A DNA stretch of 64,000 bases from Arenibacter antarcticus (GCF_041320605.1 NZ_CP166679.1:4630008-4694007); one strand, 5' to 3'; shown: positions 34,848 to 44,424, numbered from the stretch's first letter. Program-made: numbers and translations. The notes: generated by a model not told the origin, from the letters alone.

Positions 34848-36422
34848 TTAAATTAAGGGTAGTTTTAAATAGAAAGTGCTTCCTTTACCTTTTTCACTTT
34901 CGGCATAAACCTCACCCTGGTGATCATCTACTATTTTTTTTACGTAAGCCAGACCTAAACCATGGCCCTTAACATTGTGTATGTCTCCGGTATGCTCCCT
35001 ATAAAATTTTTCAAATACCTTTTTTAGGACCACTTTTCCCATTCCTGATCCTTGATCTTTTATTTTAATAATTATATAATTCCCTACAACTTCCGTAAAT
35101 ACATCAATTTTAGGAACACTATGGGAATACTTTATAGCATTGTCCAAAATATTGACAATAACATTGGTAAAATGCATTTCATTGGCCAATACCTCGGAGC
35201 GCTTTGCCTCTAAATGGGTGTTTATATACCCCCCCCTATCTGCTACTATCAGTTCTACATGTGTAATTGCATCTTCAATTATGTCGTGCACATCTGCCCT
35301 ATCCTTATTAATATCCAACTGATTTTTTTCCAATTTGGATATTCTGAGTACATTTTCTACCTGAGCGTGCATTCTTTTATTTTCGTCCTTTATCATTTGC
35401 AAGTACCGCAGCACCTTCTCTTTATCATCAATTATTTTTGGGTTTTTTATTGCTTCCACAGCCAAATTAATTGTTGCGATCGGCGTTTTAAACTCATGCG
35501 TCATATTGTTGATAAAATCCGATTTAATTTCTGAAATCTGTTTTTGCCGTATCAATTGATAAATGGCACTAGAATAGGCAACAACAATGACCAAAGTAAA
35601 TGCCAAGGATAAAATCGCCATCCCCAGAATAGATTGGATCAGAAAACTTTTTTTCTTCGGAAACGTAATCAACAATGAAAAGTTGGTGTTTCCATCACTG
35701 TCTTTAAACAACGGCGCCTTATATAGTGTTGTTTCAGAGAATTTAAATTTTTTGGAACGCACTTTGGTGGGTAGTCCTTTGCTGTACACTCCGTACTCGT
35801 AATCAATATCGATTCCCCTATTTTTTAGTTCCCGACTTAAAAACAATTCAATTTCCTGTTTGGATACGCGTTTATGAATAGACCTAGATTTGGCCTGTTC
35901 CCTAAAAACATCGTCCAGAGCAGCCTTATCCACAGAGGTAAGTCCGCCTATTTTTTCTAACTTTTGTACCGGAGTAAGAGAGTATTGTCTTCCATCCAAC
36001 CCAAAATCCTCCTTATAAATCTCCGTCATCCTAGTACTAGTAATATTCTTAAAGGTGGTAGTGTCCAACCCTATATCAAAGAACTTAGATGCCATATTGT
36101 AATCCTCCTCCAAAATACCATGGGTATAAAAACGAATTTCGTTGGAGTTTATATCCCGGTCGAAAAAAAAGAAATTCTTAAGATGCGTAGCCTTTGGCTT
36201 CCCAATACTATCCTTTAATTTGTAAAATTCATTAAGATAATCTTGAACTTCCCTTTTTTCAATATTTTCTACGACCCTATTTAATATTTGGGTCACTGTA
36301 TTGGAAAACTGCTCCTCTTTGTCTTCTACCGATTTGTTAATCCAATAGCTTTGAACAAAAATAATCCCAATAAGGGAAAGGCTCATTAAGACAACCAACA
36401 GACCAAATAACCTTTTATTCAT
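34848..36422 (-). CDS. Sensor histidine kinase (EnvZ-like, RprX-type)
   Basis: A 524-residue membrane kinase. N-terminal helix LFGLLVVLMSLSLIGIIFV, a large periplasmic sensor domain of about 250 residues, a second helix ending about residue 300, then HisKA with His309 in NNMTHEFKTPIATINLA. HATPase_c follows with N-box NILDNAIKYS, G1 IKDQGSGMG and G2 GHGLGLAYVKKI. The periplasmic part has no recognised motif. It is co-transcribed with the response regulator. A candidate autoregulatory element lies upstream. Confidence 0.95.
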   Translation of the reverse strand: MNKRLFGLLVVLMSLSLIGIIFVQSYWINKSVEDKEEQFSNTVTQILNRVVENIEKREVQDYLNEFYKLKDSIGKPKATHLKNFFFFDRDINSNEIRFYTHGILEEDYNMASKFFDIGLDTTTFKNITSTRMTEIYKEDFGLDGRQYSLTPVQKLEKIGGLTSVDKAALDDVFREQAKSRSIHKRVSKQEIELFLSRELKNRGIDIDYEYGVYSKGLPTKVRSKKFKFSETTLYKAPLFKDSDGNTNFSLLITFPKKKSFLIQSILGMAILSLAFTLVIVVAYSSAIYQLIRQKQISEIKSDFINNMTHEFKTPIATINLAVEAIKNPKIIDDKEKVLRYLQMIKDENKRMHAQVENVLRISKLEKNQLDINKDRADVHDIIEDAITHVELIVADRGGYINTHLEAKRSEVLANEMHFTNVIVNILDNAIKYSHSVPKIDVFTEVVGNYIIIKIKDQGSGMGKVVLKKVFEKFYREHTGDIHNVKGHGLGLAYVKKIVDDHQGEVYAESEKGKGSTFYLKLPLI

Positions 36423-36460
36423 TAACAGTAAAATTATAAATTTAACATTTAGTGGATCGT

Positions 36461-36491
36461 ACGTTTAACCTAACCTTAACAAATATGTTAA
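36461..36491 (-). promoter_or_regulatory. TTAAC repeat cluster upstream of the two-component operon
   Basis: TTAAC occurs at 36465-36469 and 36476-36480 (11-bp period) and inverted as GTTAA at 36487-36491. The 11-bp spacing of direct repeats is typical of OmpR-family sites. It lies about 40-70 nt upstream of the kinase start. Confidence 0.35.
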
Positions 36492-36501
36492 AATTTCGAC
36501 T

Positions 36502-37089
36502 TTAACACTTGGTTTTAAGTAGTTTTTGATGTATAGACGCTACTTGGCCAGCCGTTTTCTGTATTTCAGAATTTTCAATAACAAAATTCGCGAGGGGTAC
36601 CTTCCTATTATCTTCCCATTGATTTTTCACCCTTTCCATAACCTGCTCGGTACTAACCCCATCTCGTTGCACTACCCTATTGATCCTAATATTTAAGGGT
36701 GCCGTTACCAATATTATTTGATCATAGAGATTATGGGTCCCATTTTCAAATATAATTGCCGCCTCTTGAATTACATAATCCGAATTTTGATTACGCGCCC
36801 ACTCCTTAAAATGGTTGCGCACAGCGGGATGCACTATATCATTTAGAGCTTTCAGTAATTCAGAATCCTTAAAGACTCTTTGGGATATATACGTCCGGTT
36901 CAATACTCGTCCATCATAACTATCCTCTCCTAATAAAGTAACGATCTGCTGTTTTATATGATCGGAATTACCCATTAACTCCTTTGCCTCTTCGTCCGAA
37001 TTATAAACGGGTACCCCTAATTCACGGAACATTCCTGCTACAGTAGATTTACCACTGCCAATTCCCCCTGTTAAACCTACGATTTTCAT
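36502..37089 (-). CDS. coaE: Dephospho-CoA kinase
   Basis: A 195-residue P-loop kinase for the last step of coenzyme A synthesis. Features: GLTGGIGSGKSTVA, VPVYNSDEEAKELM, and the lid/substrate segment YVIQEAAIIFENG followed by VTAPLNIRINRVVQRDGVS. Its start overlaps the stop of the YbbR-like gene by 4 nt (ATGA), so the two are translationally coupled. It joins coaBC elsewhere in this window in CoA synthesis. Confidence 0.95.
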   Translation of the reverse strand: MKIVGLTGGIGSGKSTVAGMFRELGVPVYNSDEEAKELMGNSDHIKQQIVTLLGEDSYDGRVLNRTYISQRVFKDSELLKALNDIVHPAVRNHFKEWARNQNSDYVIQEAAIIFENGTHNLYDQIILVTAPLNIRINRVVQRDGVSTEQVMERVKNQWEDNRKVPLANFVIENSEIQKTAGQVASIHQKLLKTKC

Positions 37090-38042
37090 TGTTTCATCAA
37101 TATAAACTCCACCTTATCTTCCTTTAACTGTACCACATTTAAAGACTCTATTTTCTTAGTGATTTCGAGCTCAAGGATATTATCCCCATTTTCTTCAAAT
37201 TGCGCATAATCCGCGCTAACCTCAAAGTCAGTCGACTTTAACTTTTTTAAATTAACCAACCGATCCCTGCACAACACTTCAGCAGTCTCAGGAAATGTCC
37301 TTACCACCACTCCTTCAGGAACATTTATCACGTTTATGGGTATTGTAAGGATGCGCTCTGAAAATTTAAATATCTCCCCCTCCACTTTCACTTTCTTACT
37401 AGAAAAGGTGGTATTCTTTAAGTGGGTCGGTAATTGTAAATCTACCGTTTTGGAAAAGTTACCAGTCAAGTTCGCAAAAGATAGTTTTTTTGTCGGAATA
37501 CTCTTCAACTCCGACACTTCACTTTCCGGGCCTATTACCGTTATAGAATCGGGTATCAATGTTACATCCCTGTCCAATAAATAGTGTTGCTCAAAATCGA
37601 TATTTACATTGGAGACCACGGCAAGTTTCTTTTTGGTAAGCTTCTGAAAATTGAAGAACATGCTATCCCTGTCCATATCCACGATGTTGATAAAGTTGGG
37701 AAGTTGGGACTCTATTTGGCCCCTATAGTCCATTGGCGACATATAATACTTTCGCCCCCGTTTTCCCAAGTTAGATAGATCTACCGTAACCACCTTATTC
37801 TTAAATCCGAACACTAAAAATTGAAAGCCACTAGCCCTTAACCTGACCTTTATGTTCTTTTTGGACACCTTTTTCAACAATAAGCTATCTGGAGCACTGG
37901 TGTAAGAAAGATCAAAAGTGGTATCGTTAGTATATTGTTCCGCTAGATTACTTATAAACCATGCCAAACTAGACCCTAAAAGAAACATTAAGAAGAGTTT
38001 CACCTTTCTTTTCTGAAGTCCGTTTTTTATGTGTTTTATCAA
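37086..38042 (-). CDS. YbbR-like domain protein
   Basis: A 318-residue protein with one N-terminal membrane helix (KLFLMFLLGSSLAWFISNLA) and an extracytoplasmic part containing two YbbR-type beta repeats, for example IPDSITVIGPESEVSELKSI and ITIPINVINVPEGVVVRTFPETAEV. YbbR/CdaR proteins regulate diadenylate cyclase where cdaA is adjacent. Here no cdaA is in the window, and the gene sits between a glycosyltransferase and coaE. Overlap with coaE and a 3-nt gap to the glycosyltransferase indicate an operon. Confidence 0.85.
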   Translation of the reverse strand: MIKHIKNGLQKRKVKLFLMFLLGSSLAWFISNLAEQYTNDTTFDLSYTSAPDSLLLKKVSKKNIKVRLRASGFQFLVFGFKNKVVTVDLSNLGKRGRKYYMSPMDYRGQIESQLPNFINIVDMDRDSMFFNFQKLTKKKLAVVSNVNIDFEQHYLLDRDVTLIPDSITVIGPESEVSELKSIPTKKLSFANLTGNFSKTVDLQLPTHLKNTTFSSKKVKVEGEIFKFSERILTIPINVINVPEGVVVRTFPETAEVLCRDRLVNLKKLKSTDFEVSADYAQFEENGDNILELEITKKIESLNVVQLKEDKVEFILMKQ

Positions 38043-38045
38043 TTT

Positions 38046-39053
38046 CTATAGGGTTTTAAAGAATAGATTTGGAAATAAGTCCTGGGGTTTTTTATTGCTG
38101 ACGGCCAAAAGAATGGAATTCTTAAGAAATCCAATTCCATAACCAACAAATTGGATTAGCACTGCTATCAGAGACAAAAGCGCCACCATAAAACTTTTAT
38201 TCACTACAAAGGAATGTACAAAAAGCAAACCAAAATACAGGAGATAAATGGCAATTGGTGCTATCATCCCAAAAAATAATAACACAAATGAGATAAATAA
38301 TCCCAGACAGAACAAACTAGGGAACCAATATGTGATTTTCGCAGTCCCTGGATGCCATTCGTTTAATATTGGCCTAACCATCCCAAACTTATTTACCTGG
38401 GTATAGAACTTGCTCCAATCTATCCTTCTTTTGTGATAAACATAAGCATCGGGGATAAGTTTTGTTTCATAACCGGCCTTCCATATTCTAAAAGTTAAAT
38501 CCGGGTCTTCCCCTGGATGGATAGTACCATAGCCCTGAGTTTTTTCGAATACCTCTTTGGACAACCCCATATTAAAGCTCCTAGGTTGGAATTTACCAAC
38601 AGCCGTTTTATTGCCCCTGATCCCCCCGGTGGTAAACACAGAGGTCATTGTGTAATTAATGGCCTTTTGAACCTGACTAAAGGAAGGGTGAGCCGCATCT
38701 GGCCCCCCATAACAATCTACATAGTTTTCCGCTAGGTCCGCATCTACTAGGGATAAATATTGGGGTGGAAGTATACAATCCGAATCAAGAACAATAAAAT
38801 AATTTCCTTTGGCGCGTTGCATCCCATAATTTCGGGACGACCCTGGGCCTGAATTTTCTTTTGTTAAATAGGTGATGGCAAGTTTATCCCCATATGTTTC
38901 CACTACCTCCTGAGAACTCTCGGTAGACCCGTCTTCTATAATTACAATTTCAAAAGGCTTACTGTAATCCTGGAGAGCAAGGCTTTGCAGGAGCTCATCA
39001 ATTTCATTGGGTCTGTTATAAACGGGAACAATAAAGGAATAAAATAGGTTCAT
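38046..39053 (-). CDS. Family 2 glycosyltransferase with C-terminal membrane helices
   Basis: A 335-residue GT-A enzyme. N-terminal SFIVPVYNRPNEIDELLQSL, the nucleotide-sugar motif EDGSTESSQ, the metal-binding DSD in FIVLDSDCILPP, and ED in HPGEDPDLTFRIWKAGY. Residues about 235-310 form three to four hydrophobic segments, so the enzyme is membrane bound and probably adds a sugar to a lipid or cell-surface glycan. The acceptor is unknown. First gene of a minus-strand run leading to coaE. Confidence 0.88.
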   Translation of the reverse strand: MNLFYSFIVPVYNRPNEIDELLQSLALQDYSKPFEIVIIEDGSTESSQEVVETYGDKLAITYLTKENSGPGSSRNYGMQRAKGNYFIVLDSDCILPPQYLSLVDADLAENYVDCYGGPDAAHPSFSQVQKAINYTMTSVFTTGGIRGNKTAVGKFQPRSFNMGLSKEVFEKTQGYGTIHPGEDPDLTFRIWKAGYETKLIPDAYVYHKRRIDWSKFYTQVNKFGMVRPILNEWHPGTAKITYWFPSLFCLGLFISFVLLFFGMIAPIAIYLLYFGLLFVHSFVVNKSFMVALLSLIAVLIQFVGYGIGFLKNSILLAVSNKKPQDLFPNLFFKTL

Positions 39054-39207
39054 TTTCTATAGTACTATTAAAAAGTGATGCGACAGAAAAAGGATTCTGC
39101 CAAGGTTTTGGTATAAAACAAACAATCACCCAACCAAGCTTGACTATCCTGTTAAATGCTGCCTTACACCTGTAATTTAAAGCGACTTTGGTATTGGAGT
39201 AGGCTAT

Positions 39208-40020
39208 TTATTCCTTGAAACCGTCCACTACTTCCTGACTCACGCCTGTGGAGGAAAATCCACCATCGTGAAACAAGTTTTGCATGGTCACTTTTTTGGT
39301 GTAATCCGAAAATAAGGTTACAGTATATTCCGCACAATCCTGAGCTGAAGCATTACCTAATGGTGACATTTTCTCAGCATAGTTAATAAAGCTGTTAAAT
39401 CCCTTTACTCCTTGTCCTGCAGTAGTAGGCGTTGGGGATTGGGAAATGGTATTCACCCGCACCCTTTTTTCCTTTCCGAAAAAATATCCGAAACTACGAG
39501 CAATAGACTCCAAATAAGCTTTATTATCGGCCATATCGTTATAATCGGGGAAGGTACGTTGTGCCGCCATATAAGTAAGTGCTACTATACTTCCCCATTC
39601 GCTCATGGCATCTGCCTTATACAAACTTTGCATCACCTTATGAAAGGAGAGCGCAGACACATCCCAACCCTTAGCAGTAAAATCATACTTTTGATCGGTA
39701 TAGGGTCGGCTTTTACGAACATTAACGGACATACCGATCGCATGGAGTACAAAATCTATCTTTCCACCCAATATTTCCATGGATTTTGCTACTAGATTAT
39801 CTAGGTCCTCTTCACTTGTGGCATCAGCAGCTACAATAGTAGCACCTGTTTTTTTGGCAAGTTCATCTATCTGTCCCATTCGCATGGCAATTGGCGCATT
39901 GGTAAGTACAAATGTTCCGCCCTCTGCATGAACGGTCTCTGCAGTTTTCCAAGCGATAGAATTTTCGTCCAAAGCTCCAAATATAATCCCTCTTTTTCCC
40001 TTCAATAAATTAAACGACAT
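39208..40020 (-). CDS. fabI: Enoyl-[acyl-carrier-protein] reductase (NADH)
   Basis: A 270-residue divergent SDR that reduces enoyl-ACP in the last step of fatty-acid elongation, cytosolic. Features: GIIFGALDENSIAW cofactor motif, HAIGMS, and the FabI-type catalytic YMAAQRTFPDYNDMADNK, with the two Tyr and Lys in the Y-x6-K arrangement. SPTPTTAGQGV forms the flexible substrate loop region. Has its own promoter box. The target of triclosan-like compounds, so potentially of practical interest, but nothing unusual is seen in the sequence. Confidence 0.96.
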   Translation of the reverse strand: MSFNLLKGKRGIIFGALDENSIAWKTAETVHAEGGTFVLTNAPIAMRMGQIDELAKKTGATIVAADATSEEDLDNLVAKSMEILGGKIDFVLHAIGMSVNVRKSRPYTDQKYDFTAKGWDVSALSFHKVMQSLYKADAMSEWGSIVALTYMAAQRTFPDYNDMADNKAYLESIARSFGYFFGKEKRVRVNTISQSPTPTTAGQGVKGFNSFINYAEKMSPLGNASAQDCAEYTVTLFSDYTKKVTMQNLFHDGGFSSTGVSQEVVDGFKE

Positions 40021-40051
40021 ACTTCTATTTCTTTGTGAATTTTAAGATGGA

Positions 40052-40059
40052 CAAAGATA
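40052..40059 (-). promoter_or_regulatory. Candidate -7 box for fabI
   Basis: Minus-strand TATCTTTG (complement of 40052-40059) matches TAnnTTTG, 31 nt upstream of the fabI ATG. The -33 element is not obvious. Confidence 0.45.
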
Positions 40060-40111
40060 TTAAAAATTAACGGGGCATTTTTTCAGGAGCGAAAGCTTAT
40101 CAAATAAAATA

Positions 40112-40131
40112 ATTAGGTAGAAGCACCTAAT
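40112..40131 (-). terminator. recN terminator (candidate)
   Basis: ATTAGGT (40112-40118) pairs with ACCTAAT (40125-40131) around a 6-nt loop. On the minus strand the hairpin is followed by a T-rich TATTTTATTT, 130 nt after the recN stop. Confidence 0.55.
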
Positions 40132-40258
40132 AATAGTTTACGCTAGAATTGTCCGATAATTCAACCCATCATCATGGTATGACCGTCGTGAATTTAGATG
40201 GCGTATAGTAGCTATGGAAAATAGGTAGATAAACGAAAACAGAAATAGTAGGGCCGTT

Positions 40259-41911
40259 TTAATTCAGTAATTGCCGTGCATGGGCCAGTGCCGATTCCGA
40301 AATGGTCTTTCCCCCTAACATTTCCGCAAGCTCGGTAATCCGCTCCTGCTTGGTTAATGATTTCATCTTGGTATTGGTCCCCATCAACTCTTCTTCTTTA
40401 TAAACTTTAAAGTGATGAGCGCCCTTAGCTGCAACCTGAGGTAGGTGTGTAATAGAGAATATCTGCATGGTTTGACTCATTTCACACATGATATCGCCCA
40501 TTTTATTGGATATCTCTCCAGAGACCCCTGTGTCGATTTCATCGAACATCATAGTAGGCAATTGTTCGTATTTCGCTAGTATAGACTTAATGGTCAACAT
40601 AATTCTGGAAAGTTCCCCACCAGATGCCACCTTTTTGAGTTCTCCATATGCGGAGCCCTTATTGGCAGACAATAGAAAGGTTAAATTGTCTTTTCCCGAA
40701 GGTTTAAATTCGGCGGAAGGTTGAATCTCTATCTTAAATGTAGCACTTGCCATCCCCAACTCCACCAGAGTATCTTCTAATTGTTTTTTAAGTTTGGGAA
40801 TAATCCCCTTCCTGTTCTTGCTCAGTTTCACAGCGGTGTTATTTAGTGCTGTATCCAATTCCAACACCTCTTTTTTCTTAGCCTTTATATCACTTTCAAC
40901 ATTTTCGGTTGCCCTTACTTTTTCCTCCAATTCCCTCCTAATTTCCATTAGCTGCATCACATCTTGGGCATTGTGCTTTTTTAAGAGGTTGTACAAGAGC
41001 TGTAATTTGGTATTTACCTCCTCCAACATTTCGGGATTGGCCTCTACCTTATCGTTTAGGTTACTAAATTCGTTGGAAATATCGTCCAATTCTATAAAAA
41101 CTGATTTAATTCGTTGGTCCACGTCCGAATATTGCTGTCCAAAATGCCCCAATTTACTAGAGGTTTGCTTTAATTCTGTCAGAAGGTTTACCACCCCAAT
41201 CTGCTCATCGTTCAACAATTGTTGCGCATGGGACAATTGCTCTAGGATAATCTCCACATTGTTCAACTGCTCGTAATCCTCCTCCAGGGTTTCAATTATC
41301 CCCTCCTTTAGTGGAGCTGCACTCAATTCTTGCAACAAAAAACTATTGTATTCATGTTCCTTGGTTGCATTGCTCTGGAATTCCAAAAGTTGCTCCAATT
41401 CCTTTGATACGGCTTGATATTGCATCAATTTGGCGGTATACTCCTTTAACAACTTCTCGTTATCTGCAAGGGCGTCAATAGTTTTTAATTGAAAATCATT
41501 ATCCGCCAATTGCATGGTCTGATGCTGGGAATGCACATCTATCAATTGATCTCCCAATTTGGAGAGCACATCCAAGTTAACCGGGGAATCATTGATAAAG
41601 GCCCTTGATTTTCCGCTAGGCAAAATTTCCCGTCTTATGATCGTTTTCTTTTCAAAATCTAAATCGTTTTCTAAAAAAAACGACTCCAATCCGTATTTAG
41701 AAATTTCAAATTCGGCCTCTACAATACATTTATTCTCCTTCTCTCTAAGAGAGGAAAGGTCTGCCCTCTTGCCCAACACCAAGGCCAATCCCCCTAATAA
41801 AATGGATTTACCGGCACCGGTCTCACCGGTGATTACCGTAAAGCCGTTGGTGAACTTAACGTTTAAGTGATCTATAAGGGCGTAATTTTTTATGGAAAGA
41901 TTTGTCAGCAA
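40259..41911 (-). CDS. recN: DNA repair protein RecN
   Basis: A 550-residue SMC-like ATPase that acts early in double-strand-break repair. N-terminal MLTNLSIKNYALIDHL and Walker A GETGAGKSILLGGL; a long coiled coil (about 160-390); signature LKKVASGGELSRIMLTIKS and Walker B MMFDEIDTGVSGE at the C-terminal ATPase half. Start is TTG at 41911, which gives the conserved N-terminus. Lies downstream of porD in the bamD-rpoZ-coaBC-porD-recN order conserved in Bacteroidota. Confidence 0.96.
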   Translation of the reverse strand: MLTNLSIKNYALIDHLNVKFTNGFTVITGETGAGKSILLGGLALVLGKRADLSSLREKENKCIVEAEFEISKYGLESFFLENDLDFEKKTIIRREILPSGKSRAFINDSPVNLDVLSKLGDQLIDVHSQHQTMQLADNDFQLKTIDALADNEKLLKEYTAKLMQYQAVSKELEQLLEFQSNATKEHEYNSFLLQELSAAPLKEGIIETLEEDYEQLNNVEIILEQLSHAQQLLNDEQIGVVNLLTELKQTSSKLGHFGQQYSDVDQRIKSVFIELDDISNEFSNLNDKVEANPEMLEEVNTKLQLLYNLLKKHNAQDVMQLMEIRRELEEKVRATENVESDIKAKKKEVLELDTALNNTAVKLSKNRKGIIPKLKKQLEDTLVELGMASATFKIEIQPSAEFKPSGKDNLTFLLSANKGSAYGELKKVASGGELSRIMLTIKSILAKYEQLPTMMFDEIDTGVSGEISNKMGDIMCEMSQTMQIFSITHLPQVAAKGAHHFKVYKEEELMGTNTKMKSLTKQERITELAEMLGGKTISESALAHARQLLN

Positions 41912-41986
41912 GGTTCAATTTCTAATGTTCAGGTAAAGATAATTTTTATTGCATTGGAAAAAAATGGGAGGATGTAAATAATCCAC

Positions 41987-42877
41987 TTAAAATTTTATAT
42001 CATTCCATGTGGAAGAATAAAGTGGTGCAATTTTATTTAAGGTCTCCTTTAATTGAACTACATCTACCTTGGGACCATCGGAAAATATATTCTGGATTTC
42101 CTGAGCTTTGGCATCGAAAAACGTCTGGGTCAAAAAAGCATTGGGATGCCTAGTAGCCATCGTCTCGAACAAACGCATTGTTCCGGCAACCACCTGTTTT
42201 CCAGTACTATTATTATCCGAAAGTATGTCCAGACCTTTTCTATGATAATTGTACATCGCTACCCTATACTCCCTATAGGAATTAGACATTAGGTTGTCTA
42301 CCAACTCGAACCGACTACGATCACCGGAGGTTTTGGACCAACCGGCAAAACTACCACTTTGCGATAGCGCAACAATTTGTTGGGCCTTCCTAAAATAATC
42401 ATTCCCACCCTCCAAGGAAAAAGTATCCGCATCCAATCCCAAAATAACATATGCGTAATAAGAGAGTACTGCCACCAAATTTGAATCCATATTATTTTCG
42501 TTATAGATCAATGGCTGAAACTCTATATACTGGAAATTAAATTGGTTGTCCTTAAAATTAAGAATGGGACTTTCATATGAAGTATTAAAAACGGGTCGGG
42601 AAGATTGTATTTGTATATTTCCTTTAAATCGATTGGATTCGTATTCCGTAATGGTAATGAACATTTGTGCGTTTACCTTTTCGTTATCCTTATAAATCCT
42701 GTTAGACCAGCTGGTTTTGTTTACTAAATCGTTCAGGGAACGTTCCAAGGTCTTAAAAATTTGCTGATTGGTTAGACCTACTTGATCCGCATTTACGGTA
42801 ATAGTACATTTTAATTCCTGTGCTCCCACGCCTATGGAAATAAGACAACAAATTGCAGCTAGAAGAAAGTTACGCAT
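41987..42877 (-). CDS. porD: PorD-like protein (DUF4835 family), type IX secretion accessory
   Basis: A 296-residue exported protein with a signal peptide (ending SIGVGAQ). The mature part starts ELKCTITVNADQVGLTNQQIF, and NDLVNKTSWSNRIY and IQIQSSRPVFNTSY are typical of DUF4835, which I know as the family of PorD, linked to type IX secretion in Porphyromonas. Its start overlaps the coaBC stop by 8 nt. The symbol is by family and gene order; a direct secretion role in this organism is not shown. Confidence 0.85.
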   Translation of the reverse strand: MRNFLLAAICCLISIGVGAQELKCTITVNADQVGLTNQQIFKTLERSLNDLVNKTSWSNRIYKDNEKVNAQMFITITEYESNRFKGNIQIQSSRPVFNTSYESPILNFKDNQFNFQYIEFQPLIYNENNMDSNLVAVLSYYAYVILGLDADTFSLEGGNDYFRKAQQIVALSQSGSFAGWSKTSGDRSRFELVDNLMSNSYREYRVAMYNYHRKGLDILSDNNSTGKQVVAGTMRLFETMATRHPNAFLTQTFFDAKAQEIQNIFSDGPKVDVVQLKETLNKIAPLYSSTWNDIKF

Positions 42878-44075
42878 GGGTACGGATTATAATTTCGTTT
42901 AAAATATCCAGAGCAACCTCTGCCTTGGTTTTTAACTCAAACGTTTTTAAATCCAAATTCTTATCAATAAAGGAAATTTTGTTGGTCAACTTACCAAAGC
43001 CTGCCCCAGTATCGTTTAAGGAATTAAGCACAATGGCGTCTAAATTTTTTCGTTTCAATTTCCCTATGGCATTTTCTTTCTCATTTTCGGTCTCCAGTGC
43101 AAAACCGACTAAAAACTGTTCCCTTTTCTCTTGACCCAAGGAAAATAGAATATCCTTATTTTTCACCAATGAGATAGAGAACTCCTCGTCGCTCTTTTTT
43201 ATTTTTTGATCTGCAACCGATTTTGGTTTGTAATCTGATACCGCCGCAGCGCAGATTACAATATCCATATCTCGATAGAGCTTATGCACCTCCTTGTACA
43301 TCTCATCGGCTGAGATGACTTTAATAAGGGTTACTTGTGTATGCTGAATAGTTAAATGTGACGGTCCTGAAACTAAAAATACTTCCGCCCCCATATTGGC
43401 CGCTTTTTGAGCCAATTCGTATCCCATTAAGCCTGAAGAATGATTCCCAATAAATCTTACAGGATCTATAGCTTCGTATGTAGGACCAGCTGTTATCAAT
43501 ATTTTCCGGTCTTTAAAAGGTAATCCTTTTGAAAGATCCCGAATTAAAAAATCCAATATCTCTTCTGGCTCCGCCATACGACCTTCTCCTACTAGCCCAC
43601 TTGCAAGCTCTCCAGAAGTAGCTGGAATCATAATATTCCCAAAGGAACTCAATTTTTCAAAGGTTTCTGCAGTAGAAGGATGGATAAACATATCCAGATC
43701 CATTGCCGGGGCAAAATAAACAGGACATTTTGCAGAAAGATAAGTAGCCATCAACAAATTATCCACATTGCCATGGGCCATTTTTGACATGGTATTTGCG
43801 GTTGCCGGGGCTATGACCATAAGATCTGCCCAGAGTCCTAACTCCACATGGTTATTCCAAGAGACGCTACCATCTTCTTCATTTATAAAAGTAGAATGTA
43901 CTGGATTCTTAGACAAGGTAGCCAAGGTTAAGGGCGTAACAAAAGAGCTGGCGCTATGCGTTAAAATTACTTTAACGTTAGCGCCAGCTTTAATAAGTAA
44001 ACGTACCAAAAAGGTGGTTTTATAAGCAGCTATACCTCCAGTAACCCCTAAAAGTATATTTTTTCCGCTTAACAT
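42870..44075 (-). CDS. coaBC: Bifunctional phosphopantothenoylcysteine decarboxylase / phosphopantothenate-cysteine ligase
   Basis: A 401-residue fusion enzyme making 4'-phosphopantetheine for coenzyme A. Residues 1-180 are the FMN decarboxylase (CoaC): GVTGGIAAYKT, the HVELGLWAD segment with catalytic-type His, and PATANTMSKMAHG. Residues about 190-401 are the ligase (CoaB): ILITAGPTYEAIDPVRFIGNHSSG and CAAAVSDYKP. Where the E. coli enzyme has catalytic Asn in PxMN and Cys158, this protein reads PAMDLDMF and SGELASGLVGEGRM, so Asp and Ser or Ala stand in. It overlaps porD by 8 nt. Confidence 0.95.
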   Translation of the reverse strand: MLSGKNILLGVTGGIAAYKTTFLVRLLIKAGANVKVILTHSASSFVTPLTLATLSKNPVHSTFINEEDGSVSWNNHVELGLWADLMVIAPATANTMSKMAHGNVDNLLMATYLSAKCPVYFAPAMDLDMFIHPSTAETFEKLSSFGNIMIPATSGELASGLVGEGRMAEPEEILDFLIRDLSKGLPFKDRKILITAGPTYEAIDPVRFIGNHSSGLMGYELAQKAANMGAEVFLVSGPSHLTIQHTQVTLIKVISADEMYKEVHKLYRDMDIVICAAAVSDYKPKSVADQKIKKSDEEFSISLVKNKDILFSLGQEKREQFLVGFALETENEKENAIGKLKRKNLDAIVLNSLNDTGAGFGKLTNKISFIDKNLDLKTFELKTKAEVALDILNEIIIRTHA

Positions 44076-44078
44076 CCT

Positions 44079-44411
44079 TTATGCGTCTTTCTCTGTATTC
44101 CTATAATAAATTTTATCGTCCAACCACTCCCTCACTGCAATAGCATGTGGTTTAGGAAGTTTTTCGTAGAATTTAGAAACCTCTATTTGTTCCTTATTTT
44201 CAAAAACCTCTTCCAAGCTATCGCTATAGGTAGCAAACTCTTCCAATTTTTCCAAAAGTTCCTTTTTAATCTCAGAATTTATCTGAACCGCCCTTTTTGC
44301 AGTAATTGAAATAGCCTCATAAATGTTTCCCGTTGCAGCATCAAATTCGTTCTTATTGATGGTTACCGTAGAAACCGGAGCTTTAGAGTTCTTTAAATCG
44401 TTCATATTCAT
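44079..44411 (-). CDS. rpoZ: RNA polymerase omega subunit (Bacteroidota type)
   Basis: A 110-residue acidic protein. It contains TGNIYEAISITAKRAVQINSEIKKELLEKLEEF, the omega-like helical core (recognisable by the AISITAKRA signature), but is longer than E. coli omega and ends in a variable tail. Assignment relies on this motif and on the conserved position between bamD and coaBC. Spacing to coaBC is 3 nt. An in-frame ATG two codons downstream is an alternative start. Confidence 0.85.
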   Translation of the reverse strand: MNMNDLKNSKAPVSTVTINKNEFDAATGNIYEAISITAKRAVQINSEIKKELLEKLEEFATYSDSLEEVFENKEQIEVSKFYEKLPKPHAIAVREWLDDKIYYRNTEKDA

Positions 44412-44424
44412 AACAGAAGGTGTT

